64,000 nucleotides of DNA from Parietaria judaica (taxonomy: Eukaryota; Streptophyta; Magnoliopsida; Rosales; Urticaceae): the NCBI GenBank assembly GCA_954871525.1, contig OX940871.1, positions 25,208,586 through 25,272,585 on the forward strand, written 5' to 3'. A model generated the notes under the pieces. That model was not told where the DNA came from. It saw only the letters and a program-made list of their open reading frames with translations, and did no database searches. Shown one piece after another: positions 13,038 to 25,700 of this stretch. Position numbers and translations under genes: made by a program. Each line of letters begins with the position of its first letter. The stretch's first letter is position 1.

Positions 13038-13188
13038 AAGACTGTTCCCGCTAGTCACGTGGGCTCTTTTGACTACCCCAATGATCAAGTTTTAACCTCA
13101 TTTCCAATCCAAGACTGTTCCCGCTTGTCACGTGGGCTCTTTTGACTACCCCAATGACATGACCAAGTTTTAACCTCATTTCCAATCC
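13038..13188 (+). repeat. Tandem duplication of a G-box module in the HAN-type promoter
   Basis: A 73-bp segment (13038-13110) is followed directly by a near-identical 78-bp copy (13111-13188), which differs mainly by a ~5-base insertion. Each copy carries one CACGTG G-box, at 13056-13061 and 13129-13134, in the context gtcacgtgggctctttt. The G-boxes lie about 160 and 87 bp upstream of the predicted TATA box. G-boxes are bound by bHLH/bZIP factors in plants; a regulatory effect here is inference. Confidence 0.85.
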
Positions 13189-13220
13189 CTTTATATTTTC
13201 CATTTATTTTATTCTCCCTC

Positions 13221-13227
13221 TATAAAT
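13221..13227 (+). promoter_or_regulatory. Predicted TATA box of the HAN-type gene
   Basis: A tataaat word in a CT-rich context (ctccctctataaattgc) lies 207 bp upstream of the chosen ATG. This would place transcription start near 13250 and leave a leader of about 175 bp. Confidence 0.6.
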
Positions 13228-13427
13228 TGCATGAGCATACAAGGGCAAGACTTGCACACTCACACTCCAAGCTTTTGTTTTCTCCATAATTCCAATTGGG
13301 TCCCTCCTTGTTGCCTTGCTTTGATATATACTGCATTTCACGACAACGTGGACTCCTGCAAGTGCTGACCCTTACATATATATATATATCTATACACAAA
13401 CACACACACACAGCCATTGAAGAGAAG

Positions 13428-14651
13428 ATGATGCACAGCCACAGGTGTAGTAGCTCTCAGGTGGGACCCTGCTCGTGTGATCACTACCACTATTACCCTC
13501 ACCAGCAGCAGTACCACCACAGCAGCCAGAGCTACTCCTCGTCGTCCTCGTCGCCGCCGCCGACGACCTTCTCCGTGCTCTTCTCCCAGCCCTACGAGAA
13601 CGGCGACGAGATGTACTCCTTCGGGTCGGGCGTGGACTGCACGCTCTCGCTCGGCACGCCCTCGACGCGCTCCACGGAGGACGCCACCCGACAGCGGAAG
13701 GAGCAGCGGCGGACTTCGGACTCCTCGCGGGTCTCGAACTTCTGCTGGGACCTGCTGCAGCCCAAAGCGGCGTCGTCGCAGCACAAGAGCGGCGCCCGCG
13801 GAGGGCATAGCGGTAATGTTGGGAGCAGCAACAACGGCGATCCTCTCGTGGCTCGGCGCTGCGCCAACTGCGACACCACTTCCACTCCTCTCTGGAGAAA
13901 CGGCCCTAGAGGTCCCAAGGTACATCATATATATATATAATTATAATAATAATATTGTTCATATATAACATCTCTATATATACAGCTGATGATCTTCGTG
14001 TTAATATATCATAATAATATTGTTCATATAGGTTTTGCTGATCTAATTTTGTATTGCAAATAGCTCCAAAGCGATACAAATAAACGTATCATATATATAT
14101 ATATATATGTGTGTATATTTATATCTCAACTAATTAGATTTGCTTGTTTTAAATACACTTTACGAAGATCATTATTATACGTGTCTATGTACCTAATTGT
14201 AAAATTTATAACGTTATTATACCTCTTTATTTTTTTAGAATATTGAAGTTATTAATTAATTGAGTATCAAATTTGATATTGAATATTAGTTTGAATCGAG
14301 ATATTGTTAATGCTTATTAACGTGTTTTATATACGTGTTTTCTTTCAGTCGCTTTGCAATGCTTGCGGGATCCGATTCAAGAAGGAAGAGCGGCGAGCCA
14401 CGGCAGCGGCTGCCGCCCCGGCGGCGATGGAGTCCCCGGCGTGCCACTACAGCCAGCCGTACGGCCACGTCGGCCAATGGAACGGCCTCTCGCAGTACTC
14501 GCAGCCCCAGAAGTTCTTCTCGTCCGCCAACGACTTCCGCTACGGCGACGACGCGTCGCACGCTGACTCGGACGCCGCCGGGATCTCATTCCTGTCGTGG
14601 CGCCTCAACGTCACCGATCGGCCGAGCCTGGTCCACGACTTCACGAGATGA
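13428..14651 (+). CDS. HAN: HANABA TARANU-type GATA zinc-finger transcription factor
   Basis: Two exons, 13428-13919 and 14349-14651, joined by a phase-0 GT-AG intron, give 264 residues. The N-terminal half is rich in His, Gln and Ser. Residues 69-81 (VDCTLSLGTPSTR) form the conserved HAN motif that separates HAN-like factors from other class-B GATAs. The single plant-type finger CX2CX18CX2C uses Cys145, Cys148, Cys167 and Cys170, and the intron cuts inside it between Lys164 and Ser165. The C-terminus ends LSWRLNVTDRPSLVHDFTR, a family signature. In Arabidopsis, HAN acts in the nucleus, mostly as a repressor that sets boundaries between meristem and organs and patterns the early embryo. The first of two adjacent ATGs was chosen because it follows the TATA box and leader. 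Codon use is strikingly GC-rich compared with the flanking DNA. The family call is firm; the function is by homology. Confidence 0.94.
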
Positions 14652-16280
14652 TCAAATTAAATAATATTTAATAGTGACCCTTTTAATATTATTATTAAAT
14701 GATTTAGTGGATATTAATTAGAGAAGATGAAAAAGGAAAGGAATGATTGCGATGGTTGTGATTCGTCAAAGGTGGTCAAAGAGATTATATTTTGTTACTT
14801 TTTTTTTTTCTTCTTTTGTTCGGTGTTTTCCGCTTTTCTTGTTGTTACGTAGATGGAGTGAAAACGGGATAATTCTATGTTCTTATGACTTTGCTTTTTC
14901 TTTTTGAGTTCTCTTCAGTTACATGTATAAGACCTTTCTGTTTGTTCCTTCGCTTTTTCCAGTACAATCATCCCAATGATAATGATATACTGTATACAAT
15001 TTCCTTCTCTTCTCTCTCTTGTCCGAGAATTTAAAAAGTAAAAGTACCTAAAAATTAAGGATTAGACCCACATGTGTTAATTAAATATTTGCACATAAGA
15101 TTTAAATATAACTTAATGAGCTTAACCAATTTAATTGTTAAAACCTGAAGAAACAGGTTCCTAATTCGTGTTTGGCTAGTACAACTGGAGTAGGCAGAAC
15201 GTTGCGACTCAAATCTGTTACGTATTTGTAACGATTTATTTTCGTGTCTTATTAAAAGTTTTAAGTTTGCATATGTTAGCTTCCTTATAATTTGTAGCTT
15301 TAACTACGGATTTCGTGCAACAATATCTTGGTCGTGACAAATATCATGGAGCTAGGGGTTACTATATATAGTCAGAGCTTCAATGTTACGTAACGTTCCT
15401 AGAGATTAACCTAGCTGCAAGCATTCTAGGTTATCAAATATTCACAGAGACGGTGTGCTATCGTCGTGCTTCAAATTCTCAGTCTCACGTCGATCAGAGC
15501 GAGGGGATCTTGTTGCCCCGATTAATTCTCTCAAGAGAAAGTGGCCATCTGCATTAATGACGTCACAAGTCTGAGCGCCATCACCATTACAAGACCAGAT
15601 TGTGTTACCAGTCATAGCTTTAGGGGAGCCCTTTACTTTAAGACTTAAGCTATTTTACTTTGATTGTAATTGTTACTCTTAACTTTTTATTGGTAATTAA
15701 TCTGGGTGAGTGTCCCGCAGAAGTAGATAAATGTTGAACTACGTCACCAGAAAACACATTGCTATTGTTTATTCATTATATATTTCCGCGTGAATGTCTA
15801 TTTTCGGTCCATTAATGCCAAAGAATGGTCTGTTCTTCTAAATGGCCGGACTGCTCTAGTGATGCAAAGCAACGAAAAATAATGGGTTCCTGAACATATT
15901 GATAAGTAGTCCTGAACGCTATAGTCTCAGCCGTGGACGAAGGTCAGTTCAAGCTCATCTGCACATATAACACAGCCAACAAGATTTGAATATTCTCTAA
16001 GACCTTCATGAAGGAACGTCTTCTGTCTCCACCTTCTTATTCTCATTACACGCTGTAACAAAACTCATCCATTAATTCCCTATCATTAATCAAACTTTTA
16101 TTCTTTTTCAAGCTCATGTAATTTCGAAATTATTACTATAAATTAATCTAATTGATTTATTTTTCTTCCACTAAGAATTAAGTATTAAAATCAATTAATC
16201 CTAGATATAAAATTCGCCACCTATATCTATATGTACAATGATTTTATGTGCTCAACAAGTCATTACTTATTTTGTGCTAA
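14652..16280. other. Intergenic DNA downstream of the HAN-type gene
   Basis: The first few hundred bases presumably include the HAN-type 3' UTR. Around 15350-15800 a stretch resembles old Copia-type LTR tail sequence (gaactacgtcacc and a following att-rich tract), but no pair or target duplication can be shown. Confidence 0.35.
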
Positions 16281-17425
16281 TAATAATGTTATGGGTAATT
16301 CTCGGAATTGATTTACGAAATAAATTAATTAAACGGAAATTATTAAAATGATTTCCGTTAATTAATTACATAATTTGAGTAATCTTTTAATTAAGATTAT
16401 TGATCAAATTAATCAATTTCAAACCCAAATTTCCCTCCGGAGGCCCGTTTCCGAAAAACAAAGTGTCCCGCTGTTCGCAAAAATATGAAGAACCCCGAAA
16501 ACGACATAAAAATTACGAAAAACGGACCCGAAACGCGCCCGGGAGCAAAAACGGCCGAGGAAACCGCGCCCTCGCAAGTGGCGAGGCGCCTGCCTCGGGC
16601 AGGACACGCGGAGGGCGGGGATTGCCCCTGCCCTTCGATTCGCACAAAGCGGGCCCCCCTCGGGGGCTTGGTGACCGTCCGATCTCGCGCGGACGGCCGG
16701 GATCGGACCATCTTTTCCAGGGACTAAAAAACAATTAAATTATTGTCCACCCCCCCCCCCAAACAATATTTACTGCATTTAGGCCCCTGGACCCTACTAT
16801 AAATAGAAGCTCAGTTCAGTTAAAACGGTAACTCATTCGAACTCACTCGACTCGAGTTCTCTCTCTCTCTACCCCCGATATACTCGCCTCCCCTCAAATA
16901 TTATACTAATGTTGAGCGTCGGAGGTGAATCAGGGGGTAACCCCCCCTGTTTTCCTTGACCTCGGGTGTTATATTTTTCAGGCTCAGAAAGTGAGATAAT
17001 TCATAAAAGCGGAAGCCCTGGTGAAATTCCCACTAGGTCCTTGGTTCGCCTGATAGGCCCAGTTCTACGCGGTGTCCAGTCTATCTCCCCAGTCCATTGC
17101 GCGGCTGAGGATATAGCCTGGGGACACGAGCCTGGGCCCACAATTCAGGACGATGAGCCCGACCTAGGGGAACTCCCACTAAGATCCGGACGCCTGTCCT
17201 GGGCCCCCAAATCAGTCAATTGACACATCACCCTGAAGTCAACGGCAATCAGTCAATTGACACATCCCGAAGTCAGCAGGAGTCAGAGGGGATCGTCATT
17301 GATAGCAAAATTTGTCATCCCCGTAACAAGGCTACCCAAGGTCCATCCAAAAGTCAACAAAAGCCCGCCACGTCAACGAACGACATTGGGCCAGGCCCAA
17401 AATCCACAACTTGGGCCTCAACAGT
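16281..17425 (+). repeat. Probable LTR or LTR-derived fragment
   Basis: GC-rich U3-like sequence is followed by a TATA box tataaata at 16798-16805, a CT-rich leader, and a U5-like part ending in a cctcaaca word near 17420, a typical plant LTR end. A C-homopolymer lies just upstream of 16760. The 20-bp word aatcagtcaattgacacatc occurs twice about 39 bp apart near 17212-17270. No internal coding region, second LTR or target duplication could be found, so it may be a decayed solo LTR. Confidence 0.45.
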
Positions 17426-18344
17426 GTTTGATCCAAAAAACGGCATCAACACTTTCTATCTTTTTTTTACTACGTATAGTTTATCCTCTAAGATAAGCAC
17501 AGTTACTTAAGACGAGCTATTAAAGTTATAGGAACTTATATTTTAATTATCCAGAATTAAATTTCTATCTGATTTATTGCTCATAATAAGGTTTCATTTA
17601 TATAATACCCATTAAAAAAATTTATTCCTAGGTTGTTCTTATATATCGGGTATACTAAGAACTTAGATTAAAGTTATTTATTAAAAACGGTAGTGATAGA
17701 CTGAGTTGTATTCTCTAGATAGATAGGTGGAGTTCCTAACCAGCCACCTAAAAAAGAGATGGTGTACCGACCTCACTTTTGATTACCTATTTCTTAGAAA
17801 AAAAACGCAATTAACAAATAAAGTTATTTATTGACTAATTATTTAGTATCTATATCTCGTATAAACCGCTCCATCCCAATACTATATAACGACTATGTAA
17901 TATAAACGAGTTATGAAAATTGAATAATAAATTAAATTATTATCTATGAAAAGAATTAAAAGCCAACAATTAAAAATTACAAAAATAATTCTTTATCCAT
18001 TTTGATTTTTTAATTAATTACATTTTTCTATTTATTTTTAAAATAAAAAAAATTATCTAATATTAATTAAGTGAAACCGGGTGCCAAATTGGATTCTGGT
18101 ATGAAATCCCGCATCCGGTTTAGCTGCCACACGCGTGATAGTTCCACACGCGTGCGTCTGACCGAACGTCCAGCCCACCACGGGTGGGCTGGCTCGCTGC
18201 GCTGGGTTGTCAGGCCTACGGTCCATCCCAGTTTGGCGAGTCGACGGGAGGACCCACCTGAATTTTTGAATTAGGGTTGACTTTGGTCAACCCTAATTTT
18301 CATCACCGGATTCGCCTCGGACCGTCCGGGTGATTTTCAAAAAT
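17426..18344. other. Intergenic DNA
   Basis: An AT-rich stretch is followed by about 250 bp of GC-richer sequence (18070-18340) with no recognisable coding potential. Confidence 0.4.
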
Positions 18345-19720
18345 AGAAAAAAAAATTGGTTACCTAGTCCGACGAGGCCTACGCTGGCAAATTGGTGATG
18401 GAAACATCCGGGCTTTTGGGCAACCGTGGATTCCGCGAGCGGGGGCTTTCAAGTTGGTTACCTCGGAACCGGATGACGATTTTCCTTGGAGAGTTGCCGA
18501 CTTTATCTCCCAAAGGGGTTGGAATCGCGAGCTTGTCACAAACTTTTTGAACCCCTTTGATGCCGAAGCAATTTTACAAATTCCCCTTGGCGATGCGGGA
18601 TGCCAAGATCGTTGGGTGTGGCACTTTGAGGATGACGGAATATACACGGTCCGCTCCGGTTACAAACTTGCAAGATCGGAGGCTAGGGGGGACCGTCATG
18701 CTCGGGATCCGAGGAACCACGGTGGTGGAAGAAACTTTGGGGGCTCCACATTCCTCCTAAAGTTAAACACTTAGTGTGGCGAACATGGTTTGAAGCACTT
18801 CCAACCTCCGGGGCGCTCCGCGGTCAAGGTATCGAATGTCTCCCTTTTTGTAGTTTTTGCGGGGCTCTACCGGAGAATGCACTCCATGCGGTGTGGGGTT
18901 GTGCGAGGGCGCAAAATATATGGGGTGCATCGATGCTTCATAGGTGGGTGGATAAAACCGGGGATATTCCATTCCGTGAAATATGTTTTAGAGCCTTTGA
19001 AGGTTTGCCGGGAACTTCCTTGGAATTGTTTTGTGGGCTCATTTGGGCGGCGTGGTCGGACCGGAACCTTAGGAAGTTCGAAAACTATAACAAAGCCCCG
19101 GAGATTTGGGTGAAAGAGGTTTCCTCTTGGTTCGACAACTTCAAAAAGTGTAATCAAGATTTGGAGGGGCATATGAAATCTCGCGAAGCGACGCAATCCG
19201 GATGGACTAGACCGGAACACGGTGAATTGAAGATCAACGTGGATGCGGCATGGGACCCGGGTACGAGGCGGGCCGGTATTGGAGGACTAGTAAGAGACCA
19301 TAGGGGATATGTCATTGGTGCTACGGCCACCCTTTTCGAACATGTGGATTCCGCGTTGTCGGCCGAATGTAGAGCCATTCAACATGGATTGCTTTTCGCC
19401 CAAGAACACGGTTGGGCCATCTCGGAGGTGGAATCCGATTGTAGCCGGGCGGTTAAGCTTGTCAATGGTGGCCGCCTCCAAAGCCTTCAAGGACCGATCA
19501 TCGAGAGTATCGGCAATATTGTTAGGACGGGTGTGTTATCCGGGACTTGCCGGTGGATACCGAGAACATGTAACGAGTCGGCAAATTGTATTGCCAAGTC
19601 TCGCCTATCGGGTTTAATTTCGGACATACGGGTGCTCAATTGCCCGACTTGGCTCTTCAATTGGGTTGATCGGGATTTACTCCCTTGTTAATGAAAGAAG
19701 TCTATGTTTTCAAAAAAAAA
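18345..19720 (+). mobile_element. 5'-truncated LINE (non-LTR retrotransposon) with poly(A) tail
   Basis: Only the 3' end of a plant L1-type ORF2 is present, with no upstream endonuclease or reverse transcriptase core. The coding part starts inside the post-RT region (18373 on) and runs to a stop at 19689-19691. An A-rich tail at about 19710-19722 grades into a TA microsatellite. 5' truncation and an A tail are the expected signature of target-primed reverse transcription. No clear flanking duplication was found. Confidence 0.82.
18373..19691 (+). pseudogene. LINE ORF2 C-terminus: zf-RVT and RNase H domains, one frameshift
   Basis: The first part (RWQIGDGNIRAFGQPWIP, then FPWRVADF and WVWHFEDDGIYTVRSGYKLA) is the linker typical of plant LINE ORF2 after the reverse transcriptase. 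The frame changes near 18690-18705. It then continues as the zinc-binding reverse-transcriptase segment (WRTWFEALPT, C..FC..C...ALHAVWGC) and a type-I RNase H domain with INVDAAW, SAECRAIQHGLL and ESDCSRA carrying the expected acidic residues. The usual (A/S)D near the RNase H end is NESAN here. The copy is dead through truncation and frameshift. Confidence 0.85.
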
Positions 19721-19744
19721 AATATATATATATATATATAATGT

Positions 19745-20009
19745 GTATGTATTTACTATTTACATGAAGAAATATTTTATCCTGTCATGACCTGTAATTT
19801 GGTGTATTCGGTGGACAGTTATTCTTCTGAAACTACTAAAATACAATCATACACAGTGACAGAACACTTCAACAAGTGCAAGGACAAGAATAATTTAATT
19901 CACTGTATAACTATTCATAAAGTTTTGTCTCAAAATATATTATATAATTGACTGGCCCGTCATCTCTTATGTCATATATATATTACGATTCATGGTTTAA
20001 TTTTCTTGC
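19745..20009. other. Intergenic DNA
   Basis: AT-rich spacer with nothing recognisable. Confidence 0.4.
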
Positions 20010-20735
20010 ATGAGAATTAATCTATTACAGTTTTCATTAGCGCGTTTTTTTTTTTCAATTTTTTGTTGGCTTGATTTTTTGTCCCGAGGATTCAGAAGTT
20101 TCATCGATCTTTCTTCGGTAGTAAAGCCTTTCAAGCTCGGGTTTCTAGCCCGGAGAGAGAAGATGTCTGTTGTCTACGGGGGCTTCTTTCGTTGGAGGCT
20201 CTATCGGAGTTCTTGAGGGGAGGCGTCTAAAGAGTGGTTCTTCAGAGAGGAAGAGCTCCGCGTCTGAAGGCCGAAAAATAAGACTCTCTTCAACGATCGA
20301 ACAACCAACCCGCAACTTTGTGTTTAGGGGTACCTTTTATAGGCGGGAGAAAGCACATGGTGTGGTGTCCCGCGCGTGCGCTGACGATCAGGACTAGGCA
20401 CTTCGCCACCGCAGGATGCGTGGGGACTGGACGTGACTGCAGTCTTAGGAAGCAGCACCTCGCGAGGGGGGTGTTCTTGCCGTACATATTTTATCGTGTC
20501 AGTCACTTCTTGTCGCCTAAAGTCTTCGGCCGAGAATGTTCTGACCGCGAGACACGTGGGAAAACTAGGTGGGAACCAAAGGGACGAAGGCATATAGGTT
20601 TTCAACCCTGTAAGGACTTGCCAGAACACAATTTGACTATGCTAATTAAGTTGCCGAGAACGCAGTGGTCGCGCAGCGAACCCGAAAGAAGCCTCTCGGT
20701 CGAGCCTCCTGCATGCACGGGCATGGGAAACCAGT
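20010..20735 (+). repeat. Dispersed GC-richer repeat, copy 1
   Basis: This 0.7-kb segment shares a series of matching words with 30630-31210. The clearest is the 3' part, where gccgagaacgcagtgg...ctctcggtcgagcctcctgc here corresponds to gccgaggacgcaatcg...cctcggtctggcctcctac there. Open frames of up to 153 codons overlap it but show no recognisable domain. It is probably an LTR or other element family not otherwise identified. Confidence 0.5.
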
Positions 20736-22722
20736 TTACAGACTCAACATATATAATTAACCATATAAATTTTTTTTAGTCGACAATCACATGTAACTAT
20801 CAAAATTGCTTCAATATTTTTTTCACTTGTACAAAAACACTTGAGACTGACAGAAACTATCTCGATTATAAATATCGTCAAATTTATATAAAAGTATCAG
20901 TTTTTGTTTTGTTTTTGTTTTGTTTTGTTTTTTTTAAGCTTTTTTTTCCGGTATTCTTAACGAAACTATGTTTTGGAAATTAAAATGATTTTTAGGTACA
21001 TCCTAATCTCTTAGACATATTATCAATGTCAAGTATTTTATTTTCTTAATCATTTTGTTTGTAGTACATTGATAATATGGATATACGTGAAGCAGTAGAT
21101 CAGAGAATAAGTGAACGCCAAATACAAAGAATTAAAAAAAAAACGAATAAAAAAAAAGGTTGGTTTTGAAATTCTAAAAATTACACGATAGCACCACGTT
21201 GAGAGCCATATTTAACATTTATTTTATTTCGTATTATGTTTTTCTGTGCATGAAATCAAAATGCTCGAATTAATTAAATCAAATATATATATTTTTGGTA
21301 AAAGTAATCAATCTTCTATCAGTGGTATATTCTTAATTTTTTTTTTTAAAGAAAATTTTATGAAGTGCTCAATTTTGTGTCAAATCTTTTAAGTAAAAAA
21401 TACACACAGTGGGCAGTTTTTTAAAAGGTTTGACACATAATGGACATTTAGTAATAATCACGTATTAAGCTTTAAAATATCAATCGCTGAACCAACATTT
21501 ATTTGTTAATGATGGAATTAGAATTCAGTACTATTTTGTGCCTTTCGAAAACTATTGTTGTTTGGAAAAAAATATTCAAAATACAATAATGTTTATTTGA
21601 AATAAGATTAGTATTTATGCCGCAAATATACATTAGGCTCATTCACAGAAGTGCAAAGATATTATGAATGATAATTAATGGAGCATCTTTTTTGTACTTG
21701 CCCATGAAGGTAAAAACAAAGCAGAAAAACCAGTATTTGGCAGAAGGCAAAACAAAGATTTTTCAATTATTAAATAGAAAAATAAAGAAAGAAAGAGCAT
21801 AAATCAATGTGGTCTTTCTTAGGGATTTGGGACTTGGTGTTGGTGAGGAACAAAAGTTTTCGGCGGAAGCAAATTGACCGAGGGCTTTTTGGTAAATTGA
21901 CATGTGATCAACAAGTACTTTTGCCCGATCCAAACCCAGCTTCATACTATACTTTATTATTATAATAATTGTATATGTAATGTATAGTAAGCAACACTAT
22001 TTCAAGTTTGAACAATTTATAAAATAATTACGATATTATGCTTTTTTTTTTCTTTTGAAATACCTCGAGCCTTAGCGGATCTTTGCCTAACTCTCTAATC
22101 CTATTCCGGGTACGAGAAACGCCAAGGACCGAGGAATCCATCCCTTTTCCCACCGTGCAATCACCGGGTCCGGCACAAGATCAGACACGCGGCCTGGTTC
22201 AATTGTCGTCCCGAAAAAACAGACAACACAGCGGTTCTGGTTTTTAAAAATCTTACTGAAATCCCATCGATCTACTTGTAGTGCCGGCAGTATATCTATA
22301 AATTGAACTTGCGATCGGTTAGCTGTGTCCGGGCATTTGAACCTTGATAGCAACTCTTTAATATGCATCAAGAAAGTCCGTGTTTCTCTGCACACTACGG
22401 ATGAATGACTTGAAGAATGAGACAAATACACATTTATAAATTTATACATTAACAAATATATATATTTATAAATTTATACATTTGTTTCTAACAAAAAAAA
22501 TTTCGTGTTTGTGTTTGCGATTTGATTCGGAAAACATAAATCCATCTTCATGGTGGAGGGAGCGCAGTCTCTGAAGTAACTCGAATGGAACATTTTCTCT
22601 TCTCGCATATTATCGTTTAACATAATGAAACAAAAAAGGAAATAATGAAATGGTTGCAAATCTTGTAACATTTATTCCGCTAAAAATAAACTTGAAAGCG
22701 AAGTTACAGGTCCGAAGAATAA
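20736..22722. other. Intergenic DNA, transporter 3' flank
   Basis: No gene recognised. A minus-strand frame at 22087-22455 has a C-terminal stretch of unknown origin that looks like a repeat remnant. The last ~100 bp before 22723 should be 3' UTR of the transporter gene on the minus strand. Confidence 0.4.
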
Positions 22723-25700
22723 TCATCTGAAGGACTGCTGAATTTCTTCAAGACCTCTGCCTTTGGTTTCCGGAACCCAAAGGCTCGCGAAAACTACTGT
22801 GAAGGCCGACACGACGGTGTAGAGTGTGAAAGTTCCTGATGATTTTTGAGTAATTAAGGATTTTCATCTGTTAATAAACATTTAAGCAAATTAAAATGTG
22901 TGATTATCAGAGAGAGAGAGAGAGAGTCAAACCTCCGCTGTTCCAATTCAAGAGTAAATTTGCGGTCATCGTGGTTACGAACGCTGTTAGCCAGTTCGCC
23001 AGTGTAGCGATACTTCCAGCGAGACCCTTGATATTCACAGGAAGGATCTGAAAGTATATTGTTATTAGTAAAGATTACGGAAATTATCAGTTCATAAGTT
23101 TCTTCATAACCGTGTGCAAGATTCGGTCACTTGGGTTTTGACTGTAGGACTACGACATGAAGTTAGCTTCGCACCTCGGACATTATAACCCACGGAATCG
23201 GTCCGAGACCGAGAGAGAAAGAGATCACCATGGCCTGTACAGAAAAGTTTGGCCAATTAACGTGTATACTATATCCTATAAATTTATAATGTCATATAAC
23301 TTTCCCAATTAGCGTGTATACTACAGCAATTTTTCCCGGACCGTAAAAAATGACGGTTTCTTATTATAAGTCACTTGCAGCGCACATAGTAGTATCAACA
23401 GATAACTTCACCGAGTATATAATTAGGCGACTGTCAATTTTTTAACGGTTACGGGAGAAAATGCTGAAAAAACGTTTGAGAGAAATAAAGGCAACATGAT
23501 AAGTTCAGAGTGCTGAACAGATAATTAAACAGGAGAGAAAAAAGCTTTAAAGTTTACTCGAAAAAAGTCATACCACGAGCCCAGCAAGCGAAAGTGTTCC
23601 CATCACGGAATAAAGATGCGAGTCTTTATCCACAATGTCCTACACACAACGAGCAAAAAATCTTAAAAAACTGTAAGGAAATAGTTCAATAAGTTATAGA
23701 TTGTAATTCAGGATCAATGAAAACATACTTAAGTTAATAGATTGTAAATTGTTTATTAATACTACTACCAACCTCCAAGTAGAACGCGACGGCTACTATG
23801 ACGAGACTGATAGTCATTCCACACGACGAGATCTACAAAAGAAAAATAAGCTTTTGCGAAATCTTTGAAGTAAATGAAGATCAAGTAGAGAACTTGTTCA
23901 TTATAATGTTTACTTACGATAAGAAGAAGCCTTCGCCCGGCTTTGTCCAACAACCAGGTAGTGACACCTGTGGCCAAAACCTGCAAAACCGGTCATTGAT
24001 TATCATCACAACAGTAGTGATAAAAATTAATGTGTTTGGCATAAAATAGATTAAAAAAACGTGGTGTTTTGGTAGCGGATTTACAATCCTATTTTAGAGG
24101 ACAAAAACCGCATTAACCGAATATTCAGCAGCGGTAAAATTGAGTGGTTTTAACCACTTATAATAACGATAAGTAGAGGCTGGTAAAAGGCTTAAATTAT
24201 AATATACAAAGTGGTCATTACATTATCGAATACAAAATCTTAAATACATAGCTAGTCCTTTGCGGTTTGCAGTATTGGTTTTTTATTTTATAAAAACCGA
24301 ATACCACTACCAAATGATATGTCAATTTTTATTTGGTGCCCTCAGTATCGGTATATTCGGTTTTCTGTACACCATTTGGCGTAAGTGACATACAATAAAC
24401 TTGAATAACTTTAGCATGTGGAGAAAAAAAAAAAGCGAACCCAGTCTTATAAGCAACAATAATTCTATGGGTTAGTGATACGATTCGACCCGTCAGTTGA
24501 CGGAGATGTGCGGAAATGACCCTTCTATTAGAGAAAGGGTTAATATCGGTCAAAGTACCCAAATTTTTAGTCAAACTGGTCATAAATGTACAATTTTTTC
24601 GCGGCTAAAGTGCCCAAAGATACTTTTGGAGCGTTGACCACGGCCCACCGTCAAAAGCCACTACCGGCCGTTAGTGCATTCACGTGGCAGTCTAATAAAT
24701 ACTTTTTAACCTTAAGAAGCATTCAAACTGTATAATTAATTTGTATATTATAAGATTTAACCTTAAAAGTATTCAATTCACCCTACAAAACCTCTTATTA
24801 ATTTAATCCAAAATTGATATAATAATTTTAACCTTGTAAGTTTATCTAAACCCTTACAAATTTATCGTTTCATACTAAAAACTATTAATTTAGTAAATAA
24901 AACATATTATTAGTTTAAACCTTGTAAATAAATATCTATTCTTTAAGCTTTCCGTCGAATTTGAAATCATTTTGACGGATCCAAAATCTGAAACGGAGGA
25001 GCCATAACTGCCATTTCTCTAACGGAGGGGTCAAACTCAAAAACTCTTTTTTATAGAACCAGAATTAAACGCCAAATATAGGAGTTGCTGTAATACTTTA
25101 CAAACACAACACTCATAGTTTTATGTTTTTACCTGAATTGCCCCAAGTCCACATGTTGCGGCGTTACTCGAAGAAATTCCTGATATGTCAAAAGTGAGTT
25201 AAACAACTCCATGAGAAAAATAGACAGCATAATTATATTACTTTCATAGATGGTGAAAGGAATATATAAACAAAAGGAATGAAAATAAAGTAAAAAAGTG
25301 TAAAGGTAATGCCTCGATCATAAAAATATTGATCGGTAATTACAAGAGTGGTATTTTTTGTAGAACAAAAATATAGTTCAAATCCATGAATTCAAACTAT
25401 ATTATCCAAAACAGGAATATGGGTTTTGTTCAGAACCTTGACAAACAACTACATCAGAAAATATTATGACTCAAACATCTCAAGAAATTGGTCTCACCGG
25501 CGCTTTTGAAGATATTGCTCGAGTAGAATAAAACAGCATTGATACCGCTGAGTTGCTGAAGCACGAGTAATCCAATACCTATCTGTAAGGATACAACAAC
25601 TCTCGTTACTGAATAATTGAAAACACAACCTAATTGATAGAATTAGGAGATACAATAAATCTACTGACAATCTAAGTCTAAAAGCATACAATATTCTATA

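Noticed and set aside
13338..13928. 196- and 108-codon frames on the minus strand and a 163-codon frame on the plus strand over HAN exon 1
   Set aside because: They are shadows of the GC-rich HAN exon; only the HAN frame has the zinc finger, HAN motif and splice logic.
16400..16738. Several overlapping 60-112-codon frames
   Set aside because: GC-rich LTR-like DNA gives open frames in many phases; no motif, and a promoter-like TATA lies downstream.
17212..17270. A 20-bp word repeated 39 bp apart as a possible target-site duplication
   Set aside because: Too long and too close for a target duplication; more likely a local duplication within an LTR-like region.
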